Shown here: piece by piece, positions 45,076-55,745 of the stretch
Numbering within the stretch: the stretch's first letter is position 1
How the letters are laid out: every line of letters begins with the position of its first letter
NCBI RefSeq assembly: GCF_036588685.1
Contig: NW_026963310.1
Span: 124,001 to 188,000, forward strand
DNA: 64,000 nt
Direction: 5' to 3'
Origin: Mytilus trossulus
Lineage: Eukaryota; Mollusca; Bivalvia; Mytilida; Mytilidae
Program-made: the position numbers and the translations under genes
Notes under the pieces: model-generated
Databases searched by the model: none
What the model was told of the DNA's origin: nothing
The model's input: the letters and a program-made list of their open reading frames with translations, nothing else

Positions 45076-45909
45076 TATATATATTGCTATACCCAAGTTT
45101 GAAATGAAAACAACGTTCAAACCTATAATTGCGCGCATGCATTAGATAAAAAAAATGCATTTTGTTCTACATGTGTCAAATTTCTTGGTAGAGGGGTCTC
45201 AATACAGCACAAAAACATTTACAAAGGCAAAAATAGTATATTTTAATAAATCGCATTTAAATAACAGGTCGAACAACGGATTTTCTTAAACACCAAATAA
45301 ACGGATCACTTTTTGTAACAAATGTCTTTGGTAAGGTTCATCTCACTCTGTTTTGTATTTTCAATTGTACAATTCTGTTTTGTTCTTTAGCGTGTTGAGG
45401 GCATTCAAAAATGTTAGAGGGGAGATAATCACGTTGTTGAAGCAACATTTAATTTTTGGGGACGTCAAACTGGGACATTTGAGGGAAAAGTTGCAATTTT
45501 TTACTGATTGTAATATTTTTCTGTCTATGAAGAAATAAAATAAAAAATTTGGTACACACTGAATAACTCGCGTAGAGGGTTATTTGACAGTTTGCACCAC
45601 ATTTTTTATGTTATTTTGAATAAACAGAAAAAATATTAAAGTCATTTCTTATAATTTAATTCTGAATTCCATTTTAAATCGTAGAAAACCATAATGGCGT
45701 CACGGTCACATGACTTACCAGTAAGAGATTAGTACATATGTACGAAGTTTAACAGTATGGATGGTGCAAACTTCCAAACAATATTGTCAAACACAACCTT
45801 AGTAATTTTGATACATTGATACGTTATGCTCGTACATTTTCACAATATACGGACTTCATTTAAAGGAGTGTGTTCCTTACGCAGAAACTACCTCAACAAA
45901 GTTAAGATT
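45076..45909. other. No gene recognised; decayed relative of the 39267 MITE near 45370-45590
   Basis: Words gaggggagataatcacgttg and gggacgtcaaactgggacat resemble the interior of the TTAA MITE at 39267-39830. Nothing else was recognised. Confidence 0.4.
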
Positions 45910-46275
45910 AGGAAAGTTTCAAAGGGGAACGACAGATGGTCAAACTCATAGATTGAAAATAAAGTGACAACGTCATGCATAGCTAAAAAATAAAAAGACA
46001 AACAGACAAATAATAGTACAGAAGACACAACATAGAAAACTAAAGACTAAGCAACCCGAACCCACCACAACTGGGGGTGATCTCAGGTTCTCCGAAAGGG
46101 TAAGCAGATCCTGTTCCACATGTGGCACCCGTCGCTTTGTTTATTTAATTACAAATCCGGTAAATAGTCTTATTCGGTAGGTCACATTCGTGAAAAGGGA
46201 AGGGTACTTTAGTTTCGACATAAGTAATATATCCGATATCGTCTGTGAAACGGTTATTCCATAATGGTCAACCAA
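45910..46275 (+). repeat. Dispersed repeat D3, copy 3
   Basis: Collinear with 26950-27290, from ttcaaaggggaacgacagat to ggttattccataatggtcaa. Confidence 0.8.
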
Positions 46276-46790
46276 CTCCGTCTGTGATGGCGTCCGTAAA
46301 ATGTACAAAGGGATGATTTCAACTTCACTATTGGAACTCTTGGTTTAATAGCTTCCTTGTGAGCAGCAATCATCTATTGAGGAAATCATGTATGAAATAC
46401 AAGCCTTAGAATATCGTATTAATTTGGAGCTATATACTTCGTATGCAGGCGCTGCTAGAATAGTTTACTATTTACTCCATCTGGTCTTTTAAGTACTAAA
46501 CGTGACCTATTCCCGCGGAATATGATTGTTTTACTGAGTGAGAATTCGCATTGCTACAACACAAGTCTTGTTATTATTTCATCCAGCGTTCATGTATAAA
46601 GTTACGAAGTATTATTTGTTATTCTGATCAGAAATTGTTTTGTGTCTTACCGTTTGTAGTTGTGATTCTATTTCGTATGTAAAAGAAAAATAATCACCCA
46701 GTTTATTTGTATGATAATAGTGTAACACAACTTTGTATATTTAACAATGCTATAAAGCACGGAGGTTTGGCTAATCACAAAACTAGGTTC
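46276..46790. other. No gene recognised
   Basis: Spacer between a D3 copy and the hammerhead-bearing repeat. Confidence 0.4.
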
Positions 46791-46985
46791 AATCCACCAT
46801 TCTGTCTTAAAATGTTATACCTTAGACGTATTTGGCACAACTTTTTGGAATTTTAGATCCTCAATGCTCTTCAACTTTGTATTTGTTTGGTTTATAACTA
46901 TTTCGATATGAGCGTCACTGATGAGTCTTATGTAGACGAAACGCGCGTCTGGCGTACTAAATCATAATCCTTTGATAACTACTAT
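46791..46985 (+). repeat. Dispersed repeat carrying a hammerhead-like motif
   Basis: It includes atcctcaatgctcttcaact, tgtatttgtttggtttataa and, after the motif, a tail ataatcctttgataactact. The upstream part recurs at 53895-53950, and the tail (cctggta.ctttttgataact) at 32127 and 42962. Confidence 0.65.
46905..46969 (+). ncRNA. Candidate hammerhead ribozyme (type I layout)
   Basis: CTGATGA at 46918-46924, a 3-bp stem GTC/GAC with 7-base loop at 46925-46937, GAAA at 46938-46941, and a 4-bp stem ACGC/GCGT with 7-base loop at 46941-46955. A at 46956 would then be the nucleotide before cleavage. All core residues of the hammerhead consensus are present. The distal part of stem I may form between GATATGA (46905-46911) and TCATAATC (46962-46969) with one bulge, leaving an internal loop next to the core. 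The base pairs of stem I nearest the core are missing, so activity is uncertain. Confidence 0.55.
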
Positions 46986-47089
46986 ACCAAGTAAGGAATA
47001 TGGCGGCTAACCTAATAGTTTTTATGTAAGTTGCATTGTTGTTTGTTTTTGCTGCAATTCTGTTATTTCATTGTTTTCCTTTTATAGTT

Positions 47090-47990
47090 GATGGGTTTCC
47101 CTCGGTTTTAGTTTGTAACTAAGATTTGTTTTCTCTCAATCGATTGGTGACTTTTGAACAGCGTGATACTTCTATGGTCTCTATTTGTAACAACACATGT
47201 ATTGGAGTTTAAACCTGTTTTCAATTGTTGCGACGTTTGATTTATATATATATATATATTCCTCTAGCCGATATCTTCGCACAACGTAGTACCCCAAAAT
47301 AAAACTAGAAGTAAAGGAGTTTTTAAATCGCAAATGAAAAATACTTAGTGAGTAGATATTATATAATAGTTGGTCCGAGTACTCAGTTATTTCTTTGTGC
47401 TTTTATTTTAGCCATAAATTTGTAACCAAGATATGTTTTTTTCTCAATTGATAAATGACTTATACTACTGTTGCTTCTATTTGTGACAAAACATATAACA
47501 TGTATTGGAGTTTTTTTTCCAATCTCGGCGACGTTTGATATATATATATTGCTGAAGTCAATATCTACGCACAACACAGTACTACAATAAAACTACAGGT
47601 AAAGGAGTTTTTAGATCGCATAAGAATATACCAAGTGCGTAGATATGATATCATAGCTAGATCAAGTAGTACTACGCAATTATTTCTTTGTGCGTTTCTT
47701 TTAGACAACAAATGAGAAATGTGTAACCCAGATTTGTTTTCTCTCAATTGATTTATATTTTTTGAACAGCGATATTCTATTGTTGCTTCTGTTTGTAACA
47801 AAAGATGTATTGGAGTTTAAACCCGTTTCTTATCTTCGATGCGTTTGATTTATATATTTCTCCAGCCGATATTTACATGATTTACGCACAACACATCACT
47901 TCAAATAAAACAAGAGATAAAGCAGTTTTTAAATTGTAAAAGAAAAATACTAGGTGAGTTATTATGATATCATAGCTACCTACTATGATG
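47090..47990 (+). repeat. Three diverged ~305-bp tandem copies
   Basis: Copies begin tgtaactaagatttgttttc (47115), tgtaaccaagatatg (47419) and tgtaacccagatttgttttc (about 47721). Each later contains atgtattggagttt, gcgacgtttgat-like words with a TA run, acgcacaaca, and taaaggagtttttaaatcgc-like words. Confidence 0.85.
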
Positions 47991-48174
47991 TGAAAACGCC
48001 ATAACAGAACACTCGAAAATAGCACGTTGTTCATCAGTTTGATTTATACCTTTGACCCGCTTAAGAAGTGCAACATCCTATAAAGTTTACTGTTAAATGA
48101 ATTGCAATATACACTTGCAACATTACCGTTCAATTTGTCGATAACTTGCAAGGTCTTTCTTTCTAAGCAACGAC

Positions 48175-48295
48175 AATCTGATGAATCTCATAATTTATCA
48201 AAGTTTGGATTTCAAATATTTTGGCCACGAGCATCACTGAAGAGATATGTATTGTCGAAATGTGCATCTGGTGCAAGAAAATTGGTACCGTTCAT
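48175..48295 (+). repeat. Repeat with a degenerate hammerhead-like core
   Basis: CTGAAGA at 48237-48243, stem GAT/GTC at 48244-48256, and GAAA at 48257-48260. The following helix is weakened (A-C at its first pair), so this looks like a decayed relative of the 46918 motif. Confidence 0.45.
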
Positions 48296-48619
48296 TTTAT
48301 TATCAAGGTTTTGTTCGGGTTATCTACGACATCTAGTATCTGTTTGTTTGTCAATATACATCACCAGATCGGCAAGTTTTTCGTGATCTATTACTTTTTA
48401 AGCGTTTCTTATGAAGATAAAATGAGGATTTTTTTTTCAATTGCACTCCATACCAAACCGATAATTCTTACAAGACAGTAAGATGTTTAATTACATGTTA
48501 GAATTAAACTCAATGATAAAAAAGCCAATCTTTTTTCACTCTACTTGGCATATGACTTATAAAACCATTATGCGGTTTTGACTTTAAACTTGTCATATAA
48601 AATTAACTTGTGGAACTCA

Positions 48620-48870
48620 ATTTTAAAAATAAAGGCAACAGTAATATACCGCTGTTCGAATGTCATAAATCAATCTATTGAAAGAAAACAAATCCAGGTT
48701 ACAAACTAAAACTGAGTGATACACATCACCTATAAGAGGAAAACACTAAAGTGCAATATAAAACCAAAAGACAATGCAACACACACAGAAACGAACTATA
48801 AGACAACAACTGCAAACCCGTAGTCGGCAAATAATGCTATAAAATAAACTTTTCATTTAATAAAAGATGT
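48620..48870 (+). repeat. Dispersed repeat D4, interrupted by the DIRS-type element
   Basis: aataaaggcaacagtaatat, accgctgttcgaa and aacaaatccaggttac match 58676-58990. The copy ends where the DIRS-type element begins at 48871. Confidence 0.75.
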
Positions 48871-48985
48871 ACATTTCTTCTACAATTACTACACCCATAG
48901 ACTACCCAACTCTAAGCACATAATACTAATAAAAACCCAAACTAAAGTTCAAATTGAATACCCACACGACAGTGCCATGTGCTGA
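48871..48985 (-). repeat. Split direct repeat A, outer copy
   Basis: 115 bp from acatttcttctacaattact to cagtgccatgtgctga; reads as identical to 49261-49375. Confidence 0.92.
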
Positions 48986-49113
48986 TTTTAATTGCACATT
49001 ATGATACATAATATCATGTCGACAAAATATAGTCAAGTAATACATAATTACTACTGAAATCAAAACATTTCATATAACATCAAATAAATTCACATAAGCA
49101 AGATAAAAAATTT

Positions 49114-49266
49114 CAACTGAGAAACACGTCTATTCGAGTCGGCCCTGTCGTGCTGAATGGCTATATCCCATGAAGCGCGGGAAAACAACTAACGGTCTAT
49201 GGGAGACAACTAGAAGAAATTAATTTCAATCTAATTCAGTTCCTTCAAACGGTTGAAATTACATTT
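49114..49266 (-). repeat. Split direct repeat B, inner copy
   Basis: 153 bp from caactgagaaacacgtctat to gttgaaattacattt; reads as identical to 53539-53691. Confidence 0.92.
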
Positions 49267-49375
49267 CTTCTACAATTACTACACCCATAGACTACCCAAC
49301 TCTAAGCACATAATACTAATAAAAACCCAAACTAAAGTTCAAATTGAATACCCACACGACAGTGCCATGTGCTGA
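49261..49375 (-). repeat. Split direct repeat A, inner copy
   Basis: Overlaps repeat B by acattt, so B and A are directly joined here, as expected of a circle-junction-derived structure. Confidence 0.92.
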
Positions 49376-49455
49376 AACTACAAAGAACGGGAAATACATT
49401 TTTTATCTTGCTTATAGAACTTCATTCACTTTGAAAATAAAAAGTCAATACCAGG

Positions 49456-50475
49456 TTATAAACCTAAATTTTCAGAAACAATTAATCTGTCTTTTAAAGA
49501 ATCTTTAATATAACCGTCCTTGGCCGTCTCTGAACGCCATCTGCCATGTCTTTTGAACAATCGATCGGAAATACCTAAATTAGCGCAAGTTGTAGCTCCG
49601 CCAGAACGTAAACTGTGCAATCCATATTTCTTAATATCTGACACAAATGGTTGAAAAGCTTCAATAAATAATTCTCTCATACGTGTGTAAGACAATGATT
49701 TATTTTCCTTTCGAAGCACATATCTTTCCTTGAATTTTGTTAGATTTCTAAAAATAAATTCTTCTGATTCCGGCGAAATATCAGCCCACAACAAATATAA
49801 CTTTAAATTCTTAACTGGACACATATCGGAATCCGTACAGGCTATTACTACAGAATTGCCATCACGATATATATCAGTTTTACTTTTCGGAATAAATATA
49901 GATATATAACCTAATTCAAAAATGATATCACATCGCCGTATATTCAATAGCTCAGACACTCTCAAAAAACCTGAATAAGCGAGTAAACACGCACATATAA
50001 TACGCTGTGACATAACATTATATTCCTTAAATGTCGAACTATACATTTTAGATAGAAGCTCAGGAGTAACTGGTTCTATTTTCTCAATTCGAGTAGCTAA
50101 TCGTCGTTTTGCACCTTCTAACACATTTTTCACAACTAGATTAACAGTAGGAGACGTTTGACCAATCATATGATGTGCCCATTGTATACTATAAAATGCT
50201 GAAATAACCGGACTAGCAGTGCGACTGTTCTGAACTAATGAAGATAAATAAAGTGCAACGTGCAAAGATTTTGCCGGTAAAATATCACAACGACTTATGC
50301 CGTTATGAACAGCCCACTTTTTCCAACGGATAAATCCTGCATGATAAGTTTTAACGGTACTGTCAGCTTTAGATTCGCAAAGTAAATCCATAAGAACATC
50401 AACATTGGTATGCAGAGCTGGTGGCAAAAATTTAATCTCAGATTCAAAGGCCTGCAAAAATACATGTATAAACAA
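49456..50475 (-). CDS. Tyrosine recombinase of the DIRS/Ngaro-type element
   Basis: The 339-codon frame has an N-terminal SAM-like core-binding part (STVKTYHAGFIRWKKWA, about residues 38-54) and a catalytic domain with the full set of phage-integrase residues: Arg in SGFLRVSELLNIRRCD, His-x-x-Arg in YGLHSLRSGGATT, His/Trp in FKRHGRWRSE and the nucleophile Tyr in AKDGYIKDS. It would integrate the circular cDNA. The conserved part begins around residue 10, and an acceptor-like ttttgcag ends at 50452, so the real start may come by splicing or by initiation at ATG 50475. No break was seen. Confidence 0.9.
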   Translation of the reverse strand: MFIHVFLQAFESEIKFLPPALHTNVDVLMDLLCESKADSTVKTYHAGFIRWKKWAVHNGISRCDILPAKSLHVALYLSSLVQNSRTASPVISAFYSIQWAHHMIGQTSPTVNLVVKNVLEGAKRRLATRIEKIEPVTPELLSKMYSSTFKEYNVMSQRIICACLLAYSGFLRVSELLNIRRCDIIFELGYISIFIPKSKTDIYRDGNSVVIACTDSDMCPVKNLKLYLLWADISPESEEFIFRNLTKFKERYVLRKENKSLSYTRMRELFIEAFQPFVSDIKKYGLHSLRSGGATTCANLGISDRLFKRHGRWRSETAKDGYIKDSLKDRLIVSENLGL

Positions 50476-50778
50476 TAATTAAACAATAACAGAATCTTAA
50501 ATGTAAGAAACTATCAACAGAAAAAGACTTGTTAGTACATCTCACAAGACTATGTACAATAGTCTTAATGCTGACATAAGCATTTGTATTTATTAGTGTA
50601 TTAGTTCTCAACAAGGCCATTTAAAGCCTTAATGCCAAAATCTGAAACCAATTCAGATATGCATTGTAACGTTAGTACACAATCAAGGCCCTACTACAGC
50701 CTTTAACATATCATCTGTAAAAACCAGATAAGCATACACAGCTTCATAAACAAAATAGGTTTACAACCTACATACATA
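50476..50778 (-). other. Spacer between pol and recombinase ORFs
   Basis: About 300 bases without ORF. A GTATGT donor-like word at 50770-50775, just after the pol stop, and the acceptor-like AG at 50452 could bound an intron. Confidence 0.4.
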
Positions 50779-52944
50779 TCAGTATTTTATTCTGAAATCT
50801 AGCCTCAAAGCTAACATCTTAAATGTAAGATCAGTATTACCAAAAATGGCCTTCTTGCTTTTACCAGGAATATAAAACTCCTTACTGCTTGGTAATTCTA
50901 CATATCCAAAAACTTGATCTGTGAAATCGCCCCCATTTGGGCATAACAAAGGCCGATAACTTGCGGATGGCCAGCAAGGAACAATCAATGTTCCTACAGC
51001 GTTGCATTGTCTCATGTAATTAATTACACGTGGTATAAGAAATACAGGTGGTACAAAAAGACCGTTGACCCCATACCAATCTACTGTAAACGCATCAATA
51101 CCAGAAGAATTTTCATTCCAAAATCTGGAATAAAATACTAGTAACTTGAAATTGTGATCAGAAGCAAACCAATCTACTTCATGCGGGCCCCATAAAGATT
51201 CTATCAATTGAAAAATGTAAAATGATATTCCCCAATCGTCATGATCAACGATACGACTTAGAAAATCAGCTTTTTCGTTTAGTGTTCTAGGTATCCAAAC
51301 TATATCAATGTTGACATTGTACTTCAAACATGCGCTAAATATGTCCAACGCTAAATTCTGTAAAATAGTTTTTGTACTTCCTTTGCTTACAATGCTCACA
51401 ACGTTTTGGTTATCTGTGAACCATTTAACCCTTTTTCCGGATATAATGTTAATTAAGGACAGCAAAACTTTCTTTACCGCTGAAAGTTCCTTCCAAGTAG
51501 AACTATTACTACGTTCTGATTCAACCCACATACCATGTGCAATGTTTTTTGGTGCTTCTACAGTATAACCACCAAAACCTGTATCACTAGCGTCACTGTA
51601 GATAATACTATGACATGATTCATCAACACTGAAATGTTTCACATTAACTTCACTTATATACAGTTTCCAGAATTGTAACTGTTCAATACTAGATTCTGAA
51701 AGTTTAACATAAGAATACCAAGACGCAGATGTGTTCACGTCTATAGTTAAATGTTTAGTCATTAAATAAACTAAATTTCCAATAACTAAGTATGTAGATA
51801 TAATCTGACCTACAACAGATGCAACTTTTTTCACAAACACGCTTTTACGCCCAGTCAAACAAGATATTATGTCATCAATAGAATGTATCATCTTATTTAT
51901 TCTGTTATCTGGTATTTTGTAAAAACCATTTTCTGTATCAATAAATGTACCTAACCAAACCAAACGTTTAGTTGGTTCCCACAATGACTTTTCAGCCTTG
52001 GGTACAAAGCCACTTCTAACTAAATCTAGCTTAACTTGCTCTGACACAATCTTGCACATTTCTTGATCTTGTTCTATACCCAAACCATCATCAAGATACA
52101 TTATAACTTGCTTACCTTCAGATCGCCATTTCTTTACAAGTGGCCTAGTCAGTTTAGTAAAAATAAAACAAGCTGTACTCAAACCAAATGGTAAAACAAG
52201 AAATTTGAAAAATGTAGGACAGCCATCAATGATCCATGAAAAACCTTAATACTCTGTGTGTGGTTCAAAAATGTCAATATGGTGATAAGCTGAGTGAACA
52301 TCGTACTTAAACATGGAATAATTTAATTTAATATGCTGTTGAGCAGTCCTCATGTCCTCAAATTTAACGCTCTGTTTCCATAAATGTTTATTAACCGCTC
52401 TCAAATCAAGAATCAATCTTTTCTTTAAATTAGACTGAACCGCTACAGTAAGAGGATTAACAACAAAAGGTCGTTGATCACACTGAACTATTAACCCTCT
52501 ATGTAATAAATCTTGAATAGCTGTATGTACAAAATCGGAATTTTTCAAAGCTGATAAATTGTTGAATAAATACGTAGACGGAGGAGTAGAATAAAATGGT
52601 ATCTTATAGCCATCTCTTATAGTGTCAATTATATAGTCATATGCACCAATATCTATCCAAAATTGTATATTTTCCTTCAGCCTACCCTTAACAATAATAT
52701 CAGTACCATCTTGCTCATACTCGTAATAATCATGTGTAAAATTTTGAGCATACTCATTATCTAAAGAACTAATGTCAAAATTATACTCATCTTTTACAAA
52801 ACTAGTTTCTGTTGTGTGATGCTGCTGTCTTGTTGTTTTGGAAGGGGCAGTTAACTCTCCAATGTTTGTACGACCCACAGTTGAAGCAAGGTCCCCGTTG
52901 AGATTTTCCAGCGTACTGGTCCTGGGCATACGGGAAACCTCCAT
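50779..52944 (-). pseudogene. Reverse transcriptase-RNase H ORF of the DIRS/Ngaro-type element with one in-frame stop
   Basis: One frame from 52944 to 50779 is interrupted only by TAA at 52246-52248. Upstream are RT motifs KRLILDLRAVNKHLW and FKYDVHSAYHHIDIF; downstream are LPFGLSTACF, the catalytic YLDDG (about 52096) and SLWEPTKRLVWLG. RNase H follows with the four acidic sites in IIYSDASDTGFGG, STWKELSAV, FTDNQN and NEKADFLSR. The last 120 residues (VDWFASDHN, SGIDAFTVDW, TLIVPCWPSASY) are the conserved tail of DIRS-like pol proteins. The frame overlaps the end of gag by 143 bases in another frame, so pol may be made by frameshifting. As read, no full RT can be made from this copy. Confidence 0.9.
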
Positions 52945-53530
52945 ACCAAGACGGCTGGCCCCCTCGAAAGGGCTGTTGAGAGGAGAAGCTAGAGCTAGCG
53001 GTGGCAGGAATCTGCTGCTGTTTAGCTGCTGGTTTGCTCTTAGTCTTTTTCTTTCTAATGGCCCTGTTTTCAGCCCTTATAATCTTAGACTCATCTTTAG
53101 AATCGCTAGCAATAGGGTTTGCTTCGTACTGGCGAGCTGTATCCCACCCTCCATCAGAAGTATCCGCGATCTTTATTAGCTTATTTCTATGCTTAAGCCT
53201 ATTTGTACAGGATGCAACAATGTCTCTAGCATAATCAACTTTGCCATTGTCAATAGCCCAAATAGCTTGGGTTAATTCTTCAAGGTTTTCTGTATTATGA
53301 CTGAACTGAATTTTGTTACCTTCAGAACGCCATTTGTACTGGGAGTCAGACTTCAGCTTCTTAACTTGAGACTTCATGCTCTGGTTTGTGCCATGGATTT
53401 CGTCGCGCAAACTATTTATCTTCTCACTTATCTTTGTGTCGACAAGAACTTCAATATCCTGCTTTTGACGATTAACTGCGTCTAAAACTGTCCGCAAAGA
53501 TATTTCTTCTTGAGGTGTATCGGAATCCAT
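52802..53530 (-). CDS. Gag-like protein with a CCHC zinc knuckle (DIRS/Ngaro-type element)
   Basis: 242 codons. The N-terminal half is charged and helical (NRQKQDIEVLVDTKI, INSLRDEIHG), probably a multimerising coiled coil. A middle basic stretch (RAIRKKKTKSKPAAKQQQ) and a Gly/Gln/Ser-rich linker follow, then one CX2CX4HX4C knuckle, CFNCGSYKHWRVNC, for nucleic-acid binding. ATG at 53530 lies nine bases inside repeat B's end, which would put the transcription start in repeat B. The 3' end overlaps pol. Confidence 0.85.
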   Translation of the reverse strand: MDSDTPQEEISLRTVLDAVNRQKQDIEVLVDTKISEKINSLRDEIHGTNQSMKSQVKKLKSDSQYKWRSEGNKIQFSHNTENLEELTQAIWAIDNGKVDYARDIVASCTNRLKHRNKLIKIADTSDGGWDTARQYEANPIASDSKDESKIIRAENRAIRKKKTKSKPAAKQQQIPATASSSFSSQQPFRGGQPSWYGGFPYAQDQYAGKSQRGPCFNCGSYKHWRVNCPFQNNKTAASHNRN

Positions 53531-53538
53531 ATTTAGTA

Positions 53539-53691
53539 CAACTGAGAAACACGTCTATTCGAGTCGGCCCTGTCGTGCTGAATGGCTATATCCCATGAAG
53601 CGCGGGAAAACAACTAACGGTCTATGGGAGACAACTAGAAGAAATTAATTTCAATCTAATTCAGTTCCTTCAAACGGTTGAAATTACATTT
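53539..53691 (-). repeat. Split direct repeat B, outer (5') copy
   Basis: 153 bp, reads as identical to 49114-49266; being upstream of gag it probably carries the promoter. Confidence 0.92.
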
Positions 53692-54231
53692 ATCTTTGGG
53701 TTAATGTTATCACCGCTAACAGGAAAATTACCAAAATTAAACATTTCTCTAAAGACGACGAAGGTACAGACCAGAAAACCAATTGTCCCTTATTATTGTT
53801 GGTGGGGCTCAAAACCAATGAACATTTTCAACCTAAAACAGGTATGCCAGTTGACAAAACTAATACAAATTACCTAAGCTGTATGTGGTAAAACTTTTCG
53901 GAATTTCGATTATCAATGCTCTTCAAACTTCGTACTTTATTTGGCCCTTTTAACTTTGTTGGATTCGAGTTTCACTGTAGACAATTGACACACGCGTAAT
54001 CCAAGTACATATGAAAACATAGATATGTTTCCAATTTTACTGTAATGCGGCTTACGTATGAAATAGTTTACCTAACTCGTAGCGACTATGACGTCATAGC
54101 AAACTACATAAACAAACTAATCAGTCTCGTAGGCACGGACAAACGAAAGAATGGACGGGACAACATAATGCCCTTAGTCCTACATGTTCTTATCATGATA
54201 AACGGGTCTATATATAGAACTACAGATAAAG
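53692..54231. other. No gene recognised; decayed relative of the 46791 repeat
   Basis: Words tcaatgctcttcaaacttcg and ttcactgtagacaattgaca (53910-53990) look like the 46791-46985 repeat with the ribozyme-like part deleted. Confidence 0.45.
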
Positions 54232-54620
54232 ACACTGTGGTATGAATACCAAAGAGACAACTCTCCATCCAAGACAAAAATTGCAATATGTAAACCAGTA
54301 TAGGTCAAAGTAACCCTTCAACACAGAGCCTTGGCTTACAATAAACAGCAAGCTATAAAATGCCCACGATAAATGACTAGTTTAATCATTCCAACAGGAA
54401 AATCAACGGTCTAATTTATATAAAAAACGAGAAACGAGAAACACTTATGAACCACATCAACAAACTAACAACCACAAAGCAACAGGTTTCCTACTAAGGA
54501 CATTTGCAAACAAATGCAGCGGGTTTTTCTACATTTGAAAATGCCTGTACCAAGTCAGGGACAGTTGTTGTCCATTAGGTTGATGTGTTTTGTTGTTTGA
54601 ATTTGCCATTTGATTAGGGA
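54232..54620 (+). repeat. D1 repeat followed by a reversed D2 piece
   Basis: tgtggtatgaataccaaaga and gacaactctccatcc match D1. From 54530, aaaatgcctgtaccaagtca and attaggttgatgtgttttgt are D2 in reverse. Confidence 0.7.
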
Positions 54621-54879
54621 ATTTCCGTTTTAAATATTCCTCGGAGTTTCGTATTTTTGTGATTTTACTTTTTAAACGTATGCATTAGGGGAATATGTAT
54701 TGATCGTAGATGATATTCTCGCCGATAATTTTTCTTTCGTTTCAAAACCACAGATAATCTACCAAAATCAATACTCTATTGTGTAATTGTGATATATAAC
54801 TTGCAGGCAGAAGCAATTACCAGTCGTTTTAATCTTGTCTATCTATAGATATATATCAAGTAAAAACCTTAAGAATTGC

Positions 54880-55195
54880 ATAAAATCACTCAAGAAATTT
54901 TACGGTCGCCATCATGAGGTGATAGGCCATTATGACAAAAGTGTTTCAGAAATCTTATCTGATATTCTTCCTCAGTCATAATAACCTTCCATCATTACCC
55001 AATTGAATAAAGAAATAACACGATGGTTGCCGTATACGGTGCAGGAAATGCTTACCCTTCCGGAGCACCTGATTTTACTCCCGATTTTAGTGGATTTCGT
55101 GTTGTTTCTAATTTATTATTTATAACTGTTGATGTAAATGTCTATTGGTTTTTTAAGTCTTTGATTGCTCCTTGGTTTTGATTGTTATTGTCTCT
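54880..55195 (+). mobile_element. YGRHH-module retroelement remnant, copy 2
   Basis: The frame 54892-54981 reads KKFYGRHHEVIGHYDKSVSE and ends TAA. The 3' flank contains cttacccttccggagcacct, as in copy 1 at 8249-8640. Only the end of the ORF is present. Confidence 0.55.
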
Positions 55196-55745
55196 GAACG
55201 GAGCGAGATCAGTTGAGTAGATAAGGCAAGTGTTTCCTGATATAATGATCCACGATCAGGATTAGAACAATTCATGTGGCAGACAAAATATTACTCAAAA
55301 TTAAATTTAATCTCACATTTATTACAAAAGAGTCACATACACATATATATATATGATCAAACAGTTGCCAAATATTACCAAAGTAAAAATGAACAAATGA
55401 TTGCAATGCTACCATTCCTCAATTAATAATCCCATGAAAAGTCCTCATGTTATTAGTAAATTTTTTACAAACATAGGCGAATCGGTTGTAGATGTAAATG
55501 AATGACTTATCTTTAGGAAACAAAATAAACTACATGTTTAAATTTTGGTGGTGAAGTCCAAAAACGCTAACTGTATGTTTGGACTCGACTGATTACCACG
55601 TGGTCGAAATCAATAGAACGTAAACCAAAATGGCTGTATATTTGGAATCAAAACAAAGTTAATCACAAAAACGTTATGCTTTAACTAGACTTAATTACAG
55701 TCAAATGTATAATACGTGCTAAATTGGTATGCCTTCGTTTACGGG
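55196..55745. other. No gene recognised
   Basis: AT-rich sequence with a short TA run near 55342; nothing coding. Confidence 0.45.

Larger units (their letters stand above)
48871..53691 (-). mobile_element. DIRS/Ngaro-type tyrosine-recombinase retrotransposon, nearly intact
   Basis: Reading on the minus strand the order is split repeat B (53539-53691), gag, RT-RNase H, tyrosine recombinase, repeat A (49261-49375), repeat B (49114-49266), a 128-bp unique segment, and repeat A (48871-48985). This A1-ORFs-B1-A2-B2 arrangement is the split-direct-repeat structure of PAT/Ngaro-type elements, which integrate a circular DNA by recombinase and not by a DDE integrase. The two A copies and the two B copies read as identical, so the insertion is recent. 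A and B overlap by ACATTT, which also sits at both outer ends. One in-frame stop in the RT makes this copy probably non-autonomous. Confidence 0.9.

Noticed and set aside
52246..52248. A programmed stop (read-through) in the DIRS-type pol frame
   Set aside because: No known read-through context was recognised and the gag-pol junction lies elsewhere; a simple nonsense mutation is the more economical reading.
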